Shown piece after piece: positions 1 through 11,644 of a stretch of 56,289 nucleotides of DNA. Numbering within the stretch: the first letter of the stretch is position 1; the number at the start of each line of letters is the position of its first letter. The notes beneath the pieces were generated by a model, which saw only the letters and a list, made by a program, of their open reading frames with translations, was not told where the DNA came from and did not search any database. A program made the translations under genes and the position numbers. The stretch comes from Peptoniphilus senegalensis JC140 (GTDB lineage Bacteria; Bacillota; Clostridia; Tissierellales; Peptoniphilaceae), in contig NZ_HE610717.1 in assembly GCF_000321025.1 (NCBI RefSeq), forward strand, positions 560,950 to 617,238, read 5' to 3'.

Positions 1-18
1 TCGACTATTGCTAGTCGA
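1..18. terminator. Hairpin at window edge, possible terminator of the histidine kinase gene
   Basis: A perfect 7-bp inverted repeat (TCGACTA, loop TTGC, TAGTCGA) lies 26 nt beyond the histidine kinase stop codon. In the minus direction any T-tract would fall outside the window, so terminator function cannot be confirmed. It could also be the end of a longer palindrome. Confidence 0.4.
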
Positions 19-44
19 CCTTAAAAATAATAAATTTTTTAATT

Positions 45-1481
45 TTATTTATTTCCTACAAAATAAAAATCAGAACCTTCATTTATTTTTGAATATACAC
101 CATATTCAAAACCGTGGAGTTCCATAATTGTCTTTACAATATAAAGACCAAGACCTGTTCCAATTTCTGGTCTAGTGTGATTATTTCTAACTCTATAGAA
201 TCTATCCCAAATTCCTTTAATATCTTCTTCCTTTATCCCTATTCCTTTGTCAATGCAATGAAATTCAGTTTTATTTTCATCGCTCTTTATTACTAACTTA
301 ATTTCCTTGTTTACTGGAGAATAGTTTATGGCATTATTAATCAAATTATAAATGACTTGATTTATTTTTGACCTATCGCCCAAAATTCTTGTATCCCCTT
401 GTGAATCAATTTCAAATTTATAGTCAGAATAATTTTTATTGATTTTAAATCTATCTAGTACCTCATAAACTGAATCCTTTAAATCAAATTCTTCTTTCTT
501 AATTTCTTCAAGGTTTGATTCAATTTTTGAAAGATCCAATAGATCATTTACAAGAGCAGTTAAATTGTCTGCCTCACTAATTATTGTCTCTAGGTGTTTA
601 TTCCTCAAAGTCTCATTTGAACCAGAAATATCTCTTATCATCTCTCCATAAGATTTTATAACTGTAAGAGGTGTCTTTAAATCGTGACTTACATTTGCCA
701 CCAAGTCTTTTCTCATTTCAATAGTCTTTGTGAGTTCATTTTTTGCGTAGTTAAGTGTGTTGGAAAGGTCATCAATTTCTGTATATTCGCCCTTCCTAAA
801 CTGAACTTTATAATCTCCTTTGGCAAGTTCCTTTGCTGTATTTGACATTCTAACAAGTGGTCTGGATAGTCTTCTTGAAACAAAATATGCAGTTATAGAT
901 GCAAAAAAAAGTGCCAAGAAAGAAATTATTATAAGCATTCTTCTTATTACATCAACCGTTGCATCTACCGGCTTTAAAACTGAATTGATGTAGAGATAAT
1001 AATCTTCTCCATCAGTATTGCCAAGATACCCTGCATAAATAATTGATGGATCTTTCAAATTTTCGTATCTAACTGTATAAATTTTATAAGTCCTGTTATC
1101 CCTTTTTAGAGAGCCGAAAAACTTGTCGAAATTTTCCCAAATCATTCTTGGTCTTTCAACAAATTCATCAAATAACCTTAAAGGAAAGACCCAAGCTCCA
1201 TTTTCATCAAGAACTTTTATCTCAAGACCCTTTGTGTTTGCATAATTTGAAAGCTTTGTCTCGAAGTCTTCAGAATTGTAATCACTTCTAAGTTCATTGC
1301 CAACTTTTGTAACCTCACGAATTTTCATAGTTTCATAAAAGCTTGACAAAAAAACTGTTTGAAAAAGCCAAATAGAAATTAATATAAGCCCAGCAAAAAA
1401 GACAAAGGATTTCCACAATTTAAAGAGGATGCTATTCTTGTCAATTTTAACTCTTCTTATTTCTTTAATTTCTTGTATCAA
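45..1481 (-). CDS. Two-component sensor histidine kinase, HAMP-containing
   Basis: Membrane sensor kinase of 478 aa that should autophosphorylate and pass phosphate to the adjacent OmpR-type regulator. Two membrane segments (about residues 25-45 and 182-201) bracket a ~135-residue extracellular sensor region with no recognisable fold. A HAMP linker follows (~203-255), then the HisKA H-box VSHDLKTPLTVIKS with phospho-acceptor His266, and an HATPase_c domain with N-box (NLINNAINYS, ~379-388), G1 box (DKGIGI) and G2 box (GTGLGLYIVK). The gene overlaps the regulator by 17 nt, so the pair is co-transcribed and probably translationally coupled. The start is a TTG with an AGGAG-like site upstream. 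The signal sensed is unknown; the organisation is of the general PhoR/ResE type, which does not identify the stimulus. Confidence 0.93.
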   Translation of the reverse strand: MIQEIKEIRRVKIDKNSILFKLWKSFVFFAGLILISIWLFQTVFLSSFYETMKIREVTKVGNELRSDYNSEDFETKLSNYANTKGLEIKVLDENGAWVFPLRLFDEFVERPRMIWENFDKFFGSLKRDNRTYKIYTVRYENLKDPSIIYAGYLGNTDGEDYYLYINSVLKPVDATVDVIRRMLIIISFLALFFASITAYFVSRRLSRPLVRMSNTAKELAKGDYKVQFRKGEYTEIDDLSNTLNYAKNELTKTIEMRKDLVANVSHDLKTPLTVIKSYGEMIRDISGSNETLRNKHLETIISEADNLTALVNDLLDLSKIESNLEEIKKEEFDLKDSVYEVLDRFKINKNYSDYKFEIDSQGDTRILGDRSKINQVIYNLINNAINYSPVNKEIKLVIKSDENKTEFHCIDKGIGIKEEDIKGIWDRFYRVRNNHTRPEIGTGLGLYIVKTIMELHGFEYGVYSKINEGSDFYFVGNK

Positions 1482-2136
1482 ACTTGTATCCTACTCCTCT
1501 TACAGTAATAATAAATTTTCTGTAATTTTTAATTGAATTTCTAAGCATTTTTATGTGAGTATCAACTGTCCTGTCTTCTCCGTAAAAATCATAACCCCAC
1601 ACTTGATTTAAAAGTTTGTCTCTAGAAAGTGCTATATTTTTATTTTTTACCATATAAACCAAAAGGTCATATTCCTTAGGAGTTAATTCAACAATTTCAT
1701 CATCAACAAATACAACTCTTCCATCTAAATCAATTTTCAAACCTTCAAATTCCATAGTATTATTTTCTTCAATTTTATTATTTCTATTTACAATTACATT
1801 TAGCCTTGCCATAAGTTCTTTTGGAGAAAATGGTTTTGTAACATAGTCATCAATCCCTATTTCAAAGCCAAATAATTTGTCATATTCCTCATCCCTAGCA
1901 GAAAGCATTAGCACTGGAATATCTTTTATCTTTTTAATTTCCTTGTAGGAAGAGAAACCATCGAGCTTAGGCATCATAATATCCATTACAATAACATCAA
2001 AATCTTCCTCGCGAACTTTATCTATTGCTTCGAGACCATCTCCTGCCTCTACTACTTCATGACCTTCAAACTCTGCATAAGTTCTTATAACTTCCCTTAT
2101 ACTCTTTTCATCGTCAACTACTAATATCTTAAACAT
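1465..2136 (-). CDS. OmpR/PhoB-family response regulator
   Basis: DNA-binding response regulator of 223 aa. The receiver domain (1-~115) carries the acidic pair D8/D9, phospho-acceptor D52 in VMDIMMPKLDG, and the conserved Lys101 in the VTKPF motif. A winged-helix Trans_reg_C domain (~128-220) ends in RGVGYKF, typical of OmpR/PhoB proteins. It is first in a two-gene operon and overlaps the sensor kinase by 17 nt. A promoter is visible about 100 nt upstream. Regulon and signal cannot be deduced; neither neighbouring operon points to a specific function. Confidence 0.94.
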   Translation of the reverse strand: MFKILVVDDEKSIREVIRTYAEFEGHEVVEAGDGLEAIDKVREEDFDVIVMDIMMPKLDGFSSYKEIKKIKDIPVLMLSARDEEYDKLFGFEIGIDDYVTKPFSPKELMARLNVIVNRNNKIEENNTMEFEGLKIDLDGRVVFVDDEIVELTPKEYDLLVYMVKNKNIALSRDKLLNQVWGYDFYGEDRTVDTHIKMLRNSIKNYRKFIITVRGVGYKFDTRN

Positions 2137-2231
2137 TTAATCACCTGCTTTATTATAATAAAAATTTGTGAATTTTTAATGACAACTTTGTTAAGAGTGT
2201 CCATATAAAATTTAATTTTTTATTTGACTTC

Positions 2232-2261
2232 ATTATATCAATACTAATAAATTTTTGTAAA
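2232..2261 (-). promoter_or_regulatory. Promoter of the two-component operon
   Basis: On the minus strand a TTTACA -35 and a perfect TATAAT -10 are separated by 18 nt. The -10 is preceded by TG one base upstream (TGATATAAT, extended -10). Predicted start is near 2225, giving a ~90-nt leader. Confidence 0.6.
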
Positions 2262-2311
2262 AATCTTTTTATGGATTTTCAAATAATTTTTGAATTTCAA
2301 AAATTTGCAAA

Positions 2312-2338
2312 AGAAAAAGGTGCCATAAGCGACACCTT
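2312..2338 (-). terminator. Rho-independent terminator after gatB
   Basis: Minus-strand stem AAGGTG / CACCTT with loop, followed directly by TTTTT; located 18 nt past the gatB stop. It ends the pcrA-ligA-gatCAB transcript. Confidence 0.75.
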
Positions 2339-2356
2339 AAAATCAAATTTATTAAA

Positions 2357-3788
2357 TTATCTTTCCTTTAATTTTTTTACTAGCATTTCATTTGCAACTT
2401 TTGGATTGGCCTTTCCTCTTGACTTTTTCATAACTTGTCCCATTAAGAAACCAAGAGCTCTGTCCTTTCCTTCTTTAAAGTCAACAATTGACTGCTCATT
2501 TTCATTTAAAACTTCATCTACGATTTTTTCAATTTCAGAAAAGTCCGTCATTTGAACAAGACCAAGTCTCTCAATAATTTCTTTTGCACCGTCGCCTGTC
2601 TCAAACATTTGACGAAGAACTTTTTTTGCCGGCATTGTTACTAATTTTTTCACTCTTAATTGAATTTAAAAGTTCAATAAATTCTTTATTTTCAAAAGGA
2701 AGTCTAAATTCTTCATCATCAGAAATTTCTACTCTCCTTAAAATTTCTGTTTGAATCCAATTAGAAAGAAGCGTGTAGTCTTTAAAATCACTTGCCACTT
2801 CTTCAAAGAACTTGGCAAGCTCTCTTGATGATGAAAGAACTTCAGCATCCTCTATTGTGATGCCATATTCATTTACAAATCTTTCAATCATTTGTCCTGG
2901 TAGTTCTGGCATTTTGCCCACAATTTCTTTTATCTCTTCATCAGTGATGTGAACTATTGGAAGGTCTCCTTCAGGCGCAAATCTGTAGTCGCTTGCTGTA
3001 TACTTTACTCTCATAAGGACTGTTTCGTTTTTTGCATCGTCCCATCTTCTTGTAGTTCTAATTTCTTCCTCATGATTTTCAAGAAGTTTTATATGTCTTT
3101 CAACTTCAAAGTCAATTGCCTTTTCCACTCCTCTGAAGGAGTTAAGATTTTTAACTTCGGTTATTGCAGTTTTTTCTCCTGTCTCCATATCTTTAATGTT
3201 GACATTGACGTCACATCTAAGTGAGCCTTCTTCCATCTTGCAGTCAGAAATATTTAAAAATCTTAAAGTAGACTTTAATTTTTCAAGGAATATACGTGCT
3301 TCTTTACCACTTGAGATATCTGGTTTAGTAACAATTTCAATTAGAGGGACACCACATCTGTTATAATCCATAAGGGTTTCATTTTCTTCAGTGTGAAGAC
3401 TCTTTGCAGTATCTTCTTCCATTTGAATTTGGAAAAGTCCAATTTTTTTATTTCCTTCATCAGTTTCAATTTCAAGATAACCATCAGTGCAAATTGCATT
3501 GTCATTTTGTGTTATTTGAAATCCCTTTGTTAAGTCTGGATAAAAATAATTTTTCCTGTCAAATTTTGATTGGTTGTTAATCTTGCAGTTAAAAGCAGTA
3601 CCAGCCATTACTGTATAATTTATTACATTTCTATTTAAAACTGGCATCCCACCAGGAAGTGCCAAACATACTGGACACACATTTGTATTAGGTTCATCTC
3701 CAAAGGAGTTCTTGCATGAACAAAAAGCCTTTGTTTCTGTGGAAAGTTCAACGTGAATTTCCAAACCTACAATTGTTTTATATTTCAT
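2357..3788 (-). pseudogene. gatB: Asp/Glu-tRNA(Asn/Gln) amidotransferase subunit B, frameshifted
   Basis: GatB binds the mischarged Glu-tRNA(Gln)/Asp-tRNA(Asn) and performs the kinase/transamidation step with ammonia from GatA. The N-terminal part (from YKTIVGLEIHVEL, GatB/E catalytic domain with a Cys-containing zinc site near residues 20-40) is read from 3788 to the run at 2621-2627, where it shifts into a premature stop at 2601. The C-terminal helical and YqeY-like tail domain continues in another frame to 2357. The run is seven A on the coding strand; with six, the product would be ~476 aa, normal length, reading ISNNAGKKVLRQMFE across the joint. gatA overlaps by 4 nt. Because GatCAB is usually essential where GlnRS/AsnRS are absent, a sequencing indel is more likely than a real null. 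Confidence 0.9.
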
Positions 3789-5236
3789 TTGTTTAAACTC
3801 CTTTCAAAAGCAAGTGATGTTTGAAGTAAATCTTTATCCTTAAACCTCTTTGCTGTAAATTCAATTCCAACAGAAAGTCCATCTTCAGCTTCTGGCATTG
3901 GAAGAGATATTGATGGGGAGCCAACCATATTAGCAGGAATTGTAAATAAATCAGCTTGATACATTTCAATCGGGCTCATTTCTTCATCAATTTTAAAAGG
4001 TAAAACTGGAAATGTTGGACAAATCATAAAGTCATAGTCCTTAAACATTCTATCCATATCTCTTTTTATAAGTCCCCTAACTTTAAGAGCTTTATAATAA
4101 AATTCATCGGCATTTTCCATCGAAAGAATATTAGTCCCAATCATTATTCTTCTCTTAACTTCTTCGCCAAAGCCTTCTCTTCTTGATGCACGATACATTT
4201 CTTCTATTGTTTCGAATTTTTTATCTGTTCTGTGACCATAACGAATAGAGTCAAAACGAGCTAAATTAGATGCAATTTCGCCATTTACTAAAATATTATA
4301 AGTTTCAATTGTATGATTAAGTGAGTCAATATCATACGCTTCAACTTTTGCACCATTGTCCTTTAAAATTTCAATGGCTTTATCAAGTTCTGCTCGAACC
4401 CTCTTGTTTAAATCCATTTCTAAATAAGTTTTTGGAATTGCAAATTTTTTGCCCTCAAGATTTTTTATCACATCATCAGAAAAATCAAAGTCGTATTTAA
4501 GTCCAGGATTTCCTACAGAAGTTGCGTCCCTTTCGTCTCGTCCTTCAATTACATTAAACATCATAGTTAAGTCTCTTACATCCTTAGCAATAACGCCTGC
4601 TTGGTCAAAAGTGTTAGCCATTGAAGCCATTCCAAATCTCGAAATAGAACCATAAGTAGGTTTCATTCCCACAGTTTTGCAAAAACTTGAAGGCTGTCTT
4701 ACAGAGCCGCCAGTATCTGAACCAATAGAAATAGCTGCCATATTGGCACTAACAGATGCAGCTGAGCCACCTGATGAACCACCAGAAACTCTTGTTGTAT
4801 CAAGAGGATTTTTAGTAACTCCAAAATAAGAAGTCTTAGTTGAAGCTCCCATAGCAAATTCGTCTAAGTTTACCTTACCAAGAATTACGCCATCATTTTC
4901 TTTTATTTTTTTCACAAGACTTGCGTCATAGGGAGCAGTATAGTTTTCTAGCATCCTTGATGCACAAGTCATTTTTACACCTTTTACAGAAATATTGTCT
5001 TTAATAGAAATTGGAATTCCTGCTAGAGGAGACACTTCTTCTCTATTGTGGAACTTTTCATCAACTTCCTTTGCCTTTTTCATTGCCATGTCTTCTGTAA
5101 CAGTGATGTAGGCATTTATTTCGCCGTCTTTTTCCTTTATATTTTCTAAAAATTCTCTTGTAACTTCCTCACAAGAAAAGTCTTTATTCCTATACCCTTG
5201 GGCAATCTCCCAGGCCTTTAAATTGCTAAAAGTCAT
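3785..5236 (-). CDS. gatA: Asp/Glu-tRNA(Asn/Gln) amidotransferase subunit A
   Basis: Amidase-signature glutaminase subunit of 483 aa that hydrolyses glutamine and channels ammonia to GatB. The Ser-cisSer-Lys triad is visible: Lys79 (ISIKDN), cis-Ser154 (GGSSGGSAA) and Ser178 (GSDTGGS), at the same numbers as in the S. aureus enzyme. Length is normal for the family. It lies 9 nt after gatC, overlaps gatB by 4 nt, and is part of the pcrA-ligA-gatCAB transcript. Confidence 0.97.
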   Translation of the reverse strand: MTFSNLKAWEIAQGYRNKDFSCEEVTREFLENIKEKDGEINAYITVTEDMAMKKAKEVDEKFHNREEVSPLAGIPISIKDNISVKGVKMTCASRMLENYTAPYDASLVKKIKENDGVILGKVNLDEFAMGASTKTSYFGVTKNPLDTTRVSGGSSGGSAASVSANMAAISIGSDTGGSVRQPSSFCKTVGMKPTYGSISRFGMASMANTFDQAGVIAKDVRDLTMMFNVIEGRDERDATSVGNPGLKYDFDFSDDVIKNLEGKKFAIPKTYLEMDLNKRVRAELDKAIEILKDNGAKVEAYDIDSLNHTIETYNILVNGEIASNLARFDSIRYGHRTDKKFETIEEMYRASRREGFGEEVKRRIMIGTNILSMENADEFYYKALKVRGLIKRDMDRMFKDYDFMICPTFPVLPFKIDEEMSPIEMYQADLFTIPANMVGSPSISLPMPEAEDGLSVGIEFTAKRFKDKDLLQTSLAFERSLNK

Positions 5237-5245
5237 GAGTCCCTC

Positions 5246-7526
<2,281 letters not shown>

Positions 7527-9722
7527 CTAGTCAACTAATTTTATTGGAGCAACAGAGAGCATGAGTCTCTTTAGACCCTTTTTATCAAAGGAAATTACAA
7601 CTTCATAGTCGCCATTTTTTTCCTTCTTTTGGACTACCATTCCCTTACCAAAAATTTTATGTTTAACTTTGTCACCAACATTAATATTTTTTCCATCACT
7701 AGAATTTTTATTTGTCTCAACTTTTTTGTCCATACCAAAGAATTTTTTAGGTCTAGTAACTGAAGTATTTTCCTCATTGTAATCGCGGATTTCAAGTAAT
7801 TCTCTCTTTTTATCTTCAATAATTTCTATTTTGCCTTCCATCTCTTCTATAAATCTGCTTCTCTTGGCAGGAGTGAGCTTTCCATACATGGAGCGAGTCC
7901 TTGAAGATGAAATAAATAAATTATTGCAGGCACGAGTTACGCCAACATAGCAGAGTCTTCTTTCCTCTTCTACTTCTTCTTCACTTTCAAGAGCCCTACT
8001 TGTTGGGAAAAGTCCCTCTTCAAGACCAACTAAGAATACAGTCCCAAATTCTAGTCCTTTGGCTGCGTGAAGTGTCATTAGGTTAACCCCAGTGTCTTCA
8101 GAAGTTTTATCAACATCAGATAAAAGAGAAAGTGTATTCAAATATTCAGCTAGTTCAACTCCCTCTCTGTCATATTCCATAATATTTGAGTGAAGTTCTT
8201 CTATATTTTCAAGTCTAGTCTTTGCCTCGATTGTATTTTGATTTTTTAAGTCATTTACATAGCCACTTTCATAAAGAACTTCTTCAAAAAGTTTCCCTAT
8301 AGAAAGATTTTCTGCTCTATCTTTTAAAATCTTTAAGATGCTTCCAAATTCCTTAATATTTTTTCTCGCTCTTAAATTTAAGTCTTCAAAGTCGTCTATA
8401 TTTGTAATTACATCATAAAGTGAAAGCCTATTTTCATCTGCATAGTCTAATAAATCAGAAAGAGAAGTGTCCCCAATTCCCCTCTTTGGTCTATTAATAA
8501 TCCTAGCAAGACTTACATTGTCATCAGTGTTATTTAATATCCTTAAATAAGCAAGAACATCCTTTACTTCCATTCTGTCATAGAACTTTAATCCTCCAAC
8601 AATTTTATAGGGAATTCTTTCCCTCACAAGGGCTTCTTCAAAACCTCTTGATTGGGCATTTGTTCTATATAAAATTGCCATATCTTTAAATTCTTCGCCC
8701 TTGTAATTTAGGGCAATAATTTTATTGACAACTCCATACTCTTCTTCATTTGAATGAGGGAATTCCCTATAAACTACATCCTTTCCTTCATCTCTTGAAG
8801 TCCAAAGATTTTTTTCAATTCTACTTGTATTGTGCTCAATAACCTGATTTGCCACATCAAGAATTTTTTGACTTGAACGATAATTTTGCTCAAGCTTTAC
8901 AATTTTTGCACCAGGAAAATCCTTATGGAAATTTAAAATATTATTTATATCAGCACCACGCCACTTGTAAATAGATTGGTCATTGTCGCCAACTACAGTT
9001 AAATTAGGTTTTGTTCCTGCAATTAATTTTATAAGTTCATACTGAATTTTATTTGTATCCTGATACTCGTCTACAAAAATATACTCAAACTTATCTCTAT
9101 AAAAATCTCTAATATCTTCTTCGGATTTTAAAATATCAACAGTCTTAATCAAAAGATCATCAAAATCTAAGGCGTTATTCTTTCTAAGTTTCTTTTCGTA
9201 TAAATCATAAATTTTCCCAAGATTTTCTTTGAAAAAATTGTCCTTATTAGCTTCTATGTATTCTATAGGACTTATGCCTTCTGATTTAATGTTAGAAATA
9301 TCATTTATAATTGCTCTAGGTTTATAAATATCTCTATCAATAGATAGCTCAGCAATAGCTTCCTTTACAACAGTTATTTGGTCATCCCTGTCATAAATAG
9401 TAAAATTTCCATTATAGCCAATTCTTTCAATATTTCTTCTTAAGATTCTCACACAAATTGAGTGAAAAGTTCCTATCCACATTGAGGAGATGTCCCTATC
9501 AATTAACTTTTGAACTCTGTCCTTCATTTCTTTGGCTGCCTTGTTTGTAAAAGTTATAGCTAAAATTTTCCATGATGGCACATTTAATTCTTCAATTAAG
9601 TATGCAATTTTTGAAGTTACAACTTTTGTCTTGCCAGATCCTGCCCCTGCTAAAATGAGTAGTGGACCCTCTGTCTCCAAAAGTGCTTCTCTTTGTTTAT
9701 CATTTAGTGTATTTATATCCAT
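7527..9722 (-). CDS. pcrA: ATP-dependent DNA helicase PcrA/UvrD
   Basis: Superfamily 1A 3'-5' helicase of 731 aa acting in repair, replication restart and removal of RecA filaments. It has the Q-motif region (LNDKQREAL), Walker A GAGSGKT (~26-32), motif II FVDEYQDTN, motif III VGDNDQSIYKWRGAD, motif IV QNYRSS, motif V TLHAAKGLEF and motif VI RRLCYVGVTRA. The C-terminus (GDKVKHKIFGKGMVV...) is the PcrA-specific Tudor-like tail that contacts RNA polymerase or UvrB in relatives. A strong sigma-A promoter lies just upstream, so pcrA heads the ligA-gatCAB operon. Confidence 0.97.
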   Translation of the reverse strand: MDINTLNDKQREALLETEGPLLILAGAGSGKTKVVTSKIAYLIEELNVPSWKILAITFTNKAAKEMKDRVQKLIDRDISSMWIGTFHSICVRILRRNIERIGYNGNFTIYDRDDQITVVKEAIAELSIDRDIYKPRAIINDISNIKSEGISPIEYIEANKDNFFKENLGKIYDLYEKKLRKNNALDFDDLLIKTVDILKSEEDIRDFYRDKFEYIFVDEYQDTNKIQYELIKLIAGTKPNLTVVGDNDQSIYKWRGADINNILNFHKDFPGAKIVKLEQNYRSSQKILDVANQVIEHNTSRIEKNLWTSRDEGKDVVYREFPHSNEEEYGVVNKIIALNYKGEEFKDMAILYRTNAQSRGFEEALVRERIPYKIVGGLKFYDRMEVKDVLAYLRILNNTDDNVSLARIINRPKRGIGDTSLSDLLDYADENRLSLYDVITNIDDFEDLNLRARKNIKEFGSILKILKDRAENLSIGKLFEEVLYESGYVNDLKNQNTIEAKTRLENIEELHSNIMEYDREGVELAEYLNTLSLLSDVDKTSEDTGVNLMTLHAAKGLEFGTVFLVGLEEGLFPTSRALESEEEVEEERRLCYVGVTRACNNLFISSSRTRSMYGKLTPAKRSRFIEEMEGKIEIIEDKKRELLEIRDYNEENTSVTRPKKFFGMDKKVETNKNSSDGKNINVGDKVKHKIFGKGMVVQKKEKNGDYEVVISFDKKGLKRLMLSVAPIKLVD

Positions 9723-9743
9723 GACTTCTCCTTACTGCTAAAT

Positions 9744-9772
9744 ATTATATGTTTTTTTAACTATCATTTCAA
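9744..9772 (-). promoter_or_regulatory. Promoter of the pcrA-ligA-gatCAB operon
   Basis: Minus-strand TTGAAA (-35) and perfect TATAAT (-10) with an ideal 17-nt spacer. The -35 overlaps the stop codon of tcdA. Predicted start ~9737, followed by an AAGGAG ribosome site before pcrA. Confidence 0.75.
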
Positions 9773-10449
9773 CTTTTTAAGATATCAGAGACTACATAAG
9801 ATGCCATAACCATACCACAAACAGGTGGCACAAAAGAAATTGAACCAGGAGTCCTATCTCCTGTCTTTATTGGAAGTTCTTCTGAACAAACTACCTTTAG
9901 CTTCTTTATATTCATATCTTTTAATTTTTTCCTCATAATTCTTGCCACTGGGTCACTTTTTGTCTTTTCTATGTCTAAAACCTTAAATTTTGTTGGGTCA
10001 AGGCGATTTCCAGCTCCCATAGCAGAAATAATTTTAATATTTTTATCGTAAGCTTCTTTTATTATTAATAGTTTTGATGTAATTGTGTCAATTGCATCAA
10101 CTATATAATCATATTTTTCAAAATCAATATCCTTTATATTATCTTCAGTCACAAATAAATCATATTTATCTACTATAAGTTCTGGATTTATATCTAAAAG
10201 TCTCTCTTGACAAGCATCTACTTTTCGCATACCAAGAGTTTTTCTTGTTGCAAAAATTTGTCTATTCACATTTGTTATTTCATACTCATCGCCATCAACT
10301 ATGCCAACTTTTCCTATTCCAGCACGGACAAGTGACTCGACACAGGAACCACCAACTCCACCAAGTCCAAAAACCAAAACAGATTTTGAATTTATCTTTT
10401 TTATTTCATCTGCTGATAGCATTCTTTCTGTTCTACTTAAAAATTCCAA
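9769..10449 (-). CDS. tcdA: tRNA threonylcarbamoyladenosine dehydratase (TcdA/CsdL-like E1 fold)
   Basis: ThiF/MoeB-superfamily ATP-dependent enzyme of 226 aa; TcdA cyclises t6A37 of ANN-decoding tRNAs to ct6A. Seen: Rossmann motif GLGGVGGSC (28-36), the conserved NVNRQIFA segment after it, the DAIDTI motif, and a C-terminal PGSISFVPPVCGMVMA stretch typical of TcdA rather than of ThiF or MoeB. No CxxC zinc pair typical of MoeB/ThiF is present. No ThiS/MoaD/ubiquitin-like partner is nearby, which supports the tRNA role. It follows an SLH gene after a short gap containing a hairpin. Confidence 0.85.
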   Translation of the reverse strand: MEFLSRTERMLSADEIKKINSKSVLVFGLGGVGGSCVESLVRAGIGKVGIVDGDEYEITNVNRQIFATRKTLGMRKVDACQERLLDINPELIVDKYDLFVTEDNIKDIDFEKYDYIVDAIDTITSKLLIIKEAYDKNIKIISAMGAGNRLDPTKFKVLDIEKTKSDPVARIMRKKLKDMNIKKLKVVCSEELPIKTGDRTPGSISFVPPVCGMVMASYVVSDILKS

Positions 10450-10466
10450 TTTTCCTCCAAATTTGA

Positions 10467-10490
10467 AAGGGCCGTCATAAAACAGCCCTT
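10467..10490 (-). terminator. Weak hairpin between the SLH gene and tcdA
   Basis: A 6-bp stem AAGGGC / GCCCTT lies just past the SLH gene's stop on the minus strand. The tail is only TTTCAAATTT, so termination may be partial and tcdA may receive read-through. Confidence 0.45.
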
Positions 10491-10495
10491 AATTA

Positions 10496-11569
10496 TTATT
10501 TTAAATTAATATTTGTCAAAGAGTTTTCGCCAAAAATACCACTACCTTCTACAAGATCATTTACCTTGTGATTTCTAAAAGTATTAACTGTAATAATATT
10601 TCCCGGCATAAATTTACTTGAGTCACTTTCTGTAACTTTTACTCTTATATATTTAACACTACCACCATCTATAACTTCTGTAACCTCTCCCTTAAAATTA
10701 ACAGGAGTAGAAGCTTCAGCTGCTGTCAAATCATCTGTATTTTGAACATCCTTATTACTTGTCTTATTTCCTAAAATAGAATTATTATCCTTTGTGCTAT
10801 TATTCTTATCATTAACTTTATTTCCATCAGGAATCTTGTTTTCGGCATTATTTACCAAAAGATTTTCGCCTTCAATTACATTTTCCTGATTTTTAATTTT
10901 ATCAATATTTCCATTCACATAAGATAGAGACTTTGAAGTAATAACTGCCATTTCACTTCTTCTTATGGCAAGATTTCCATTAAAATTTCCTTCAGAGCCT
11001 GTGCTAGTAAAGATATTTGCCTTTACAAGATTTGACAGATATTCAAGAGTTAGCGGATTTATTTTATTAGCATCCTTATAACTTAGATTTGAGCGTTCAG
11101 AAGTCTTCTCAATCTTAAAAGCTCTCGCAAAGTAAACTGCAATTGTATTTCTATTTGGATAAACTTTATTTTCCAAAAATCCTCTATCACGAGCACTTGT
11201 AAGCGTCTTTTCAGTAATTGTGCCTTGGTAGAGATTGTAGCAAACAGCATCCTTTGCCCAGTCCACAATTCCATTTGCATTTACAAACTCTAGATGAGCA
11301 TTTTTTGCCTTTTGTAATTCATCTTCACTTGGATTTAGAACTGTCTTTAAAATTTGCATTGTTTCTAAGAAGCTCACTGGATTATTTGGCTTAAAACTTC
11401 CATCTTCATATCCATTTAATATGCCTTTATTTGACAATTCGTCAACATATTTATATGCCCAAGCAGTTTTGCCCTCTTTGCTCAAATCTGTAAAAGATTT
11501 TGCAAAAATACTTGCTGGTGCTAATAAAAGTAGAAGGCTTAAATTTATTGCTATAATTTTTTTCTTCAT
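10496..11569 (-). CDS. SLH-domain surface protein (shorter paralogue)
   Basis: Secreted protein of 357 aa with a Sec signal peptide (MKKKIIAINLSLLLLLAPASIFA). The N-terminal ~210 residues form three S-layer-homology repeats (e.g. AYKYVDELSNKGILNGYEDG, residues ~36-55), which normally bind pyruvylated secondary wall polymer. A low-complexity Asn/Lys/Asp linker (~225-275) leads to a ~75-residue C-terminal β-type module (VNFKGEVTEVIDG...). The SLH region closely parallels that of the next gene (shared FARA, IFTSTGSEGNF/IFSSTGSDGNF stretches), so the two are tandem paralogues. The function of the C-terminal module is unknown; surface anchoring is inferred from SLH. Confidence 0.88.
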   Translation of the reverse strand: MKKKIIAINLSLLLLLAPASIFAKSFTDLSKEGKTAWAYKYVDELSNKGILNGYEDGSFKPNNPVSFLETMQILKTVLNPSEDELQKAKNAHLEFVNANGIVDWAKDAVCYNLYQGTITEKTLTSARDRGFLENKVYPNRNTIAVYFARAFKIEKTSERSNLSYKDANKINPLTLEYLSNLVKANIFTSTGSEGNFNGNLAIRRSEMAVITSKSLSYVNGNIDKIKNQENVIEGENLLVNNAENKIPDGNKVNDKNNSTKDNNSILGNKTSNKDVQNTDDLTAAEASTPVNFKGEVTEVIDGGSVKYIRVKVTESDSSKFMPGNIITVNTFRNHKVNDLVEGSGIFGENSLTNINLK

Positions 11570-11582
11570 CTCATCACTCCGT

Positions 11583-11606
11583 CCTAAATTATATCATAAT
11601 TTTAGG
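11583..11606 (-). promoter_or_regulatory. Palindrome overlapping the -10 of the short SLH gene
   Basis: A near-perfect inverted repeat CCTAAATTAT-ATC-ATAATTTTAGG contains, on the minus strand, an extended -10 (TGATATAAT). No clear -35 is seen. An operator covering the promoter is inferred; the GGAG ribosome site follows just before the ATG. Confidence 0.5.
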
Positions 11607-11640
11607 CAAAAAAATAGAAACCACTATGGGTTTCTATTTT
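11605..11640 (-). terminator. Rho-independent terminator of the long SLH gene
   Basis: A 12-bp perfect stem (AAAATAGAAACC / GGTTTCTATTTT, loop 6 nt), starting 4 nt past the long SLH gene's stop on the minus strand, followed by a T-run (TTTTTTTGCC). Confidence 0.85.
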
Positions 11641-11644
11641 GCTA

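Noticed and set aside
2601-2653. Programmed ribosomal frameshifting as the way gatB is made
   Set aside because: The restoring shift is +1 at GGC-AAA-AAA-AGT, not the usual -1 slippery heptamer, and three other genes nearby show the same kind of homopolymer indel; sequencing error is simpler.
11583-11606. Riboswitch or terminator at the palindrome before the short SLH gene
   Set aside because: It overlaps a -10 element and lacks a T-tract in the direction of transcription, so it fits a promoter/operator better.
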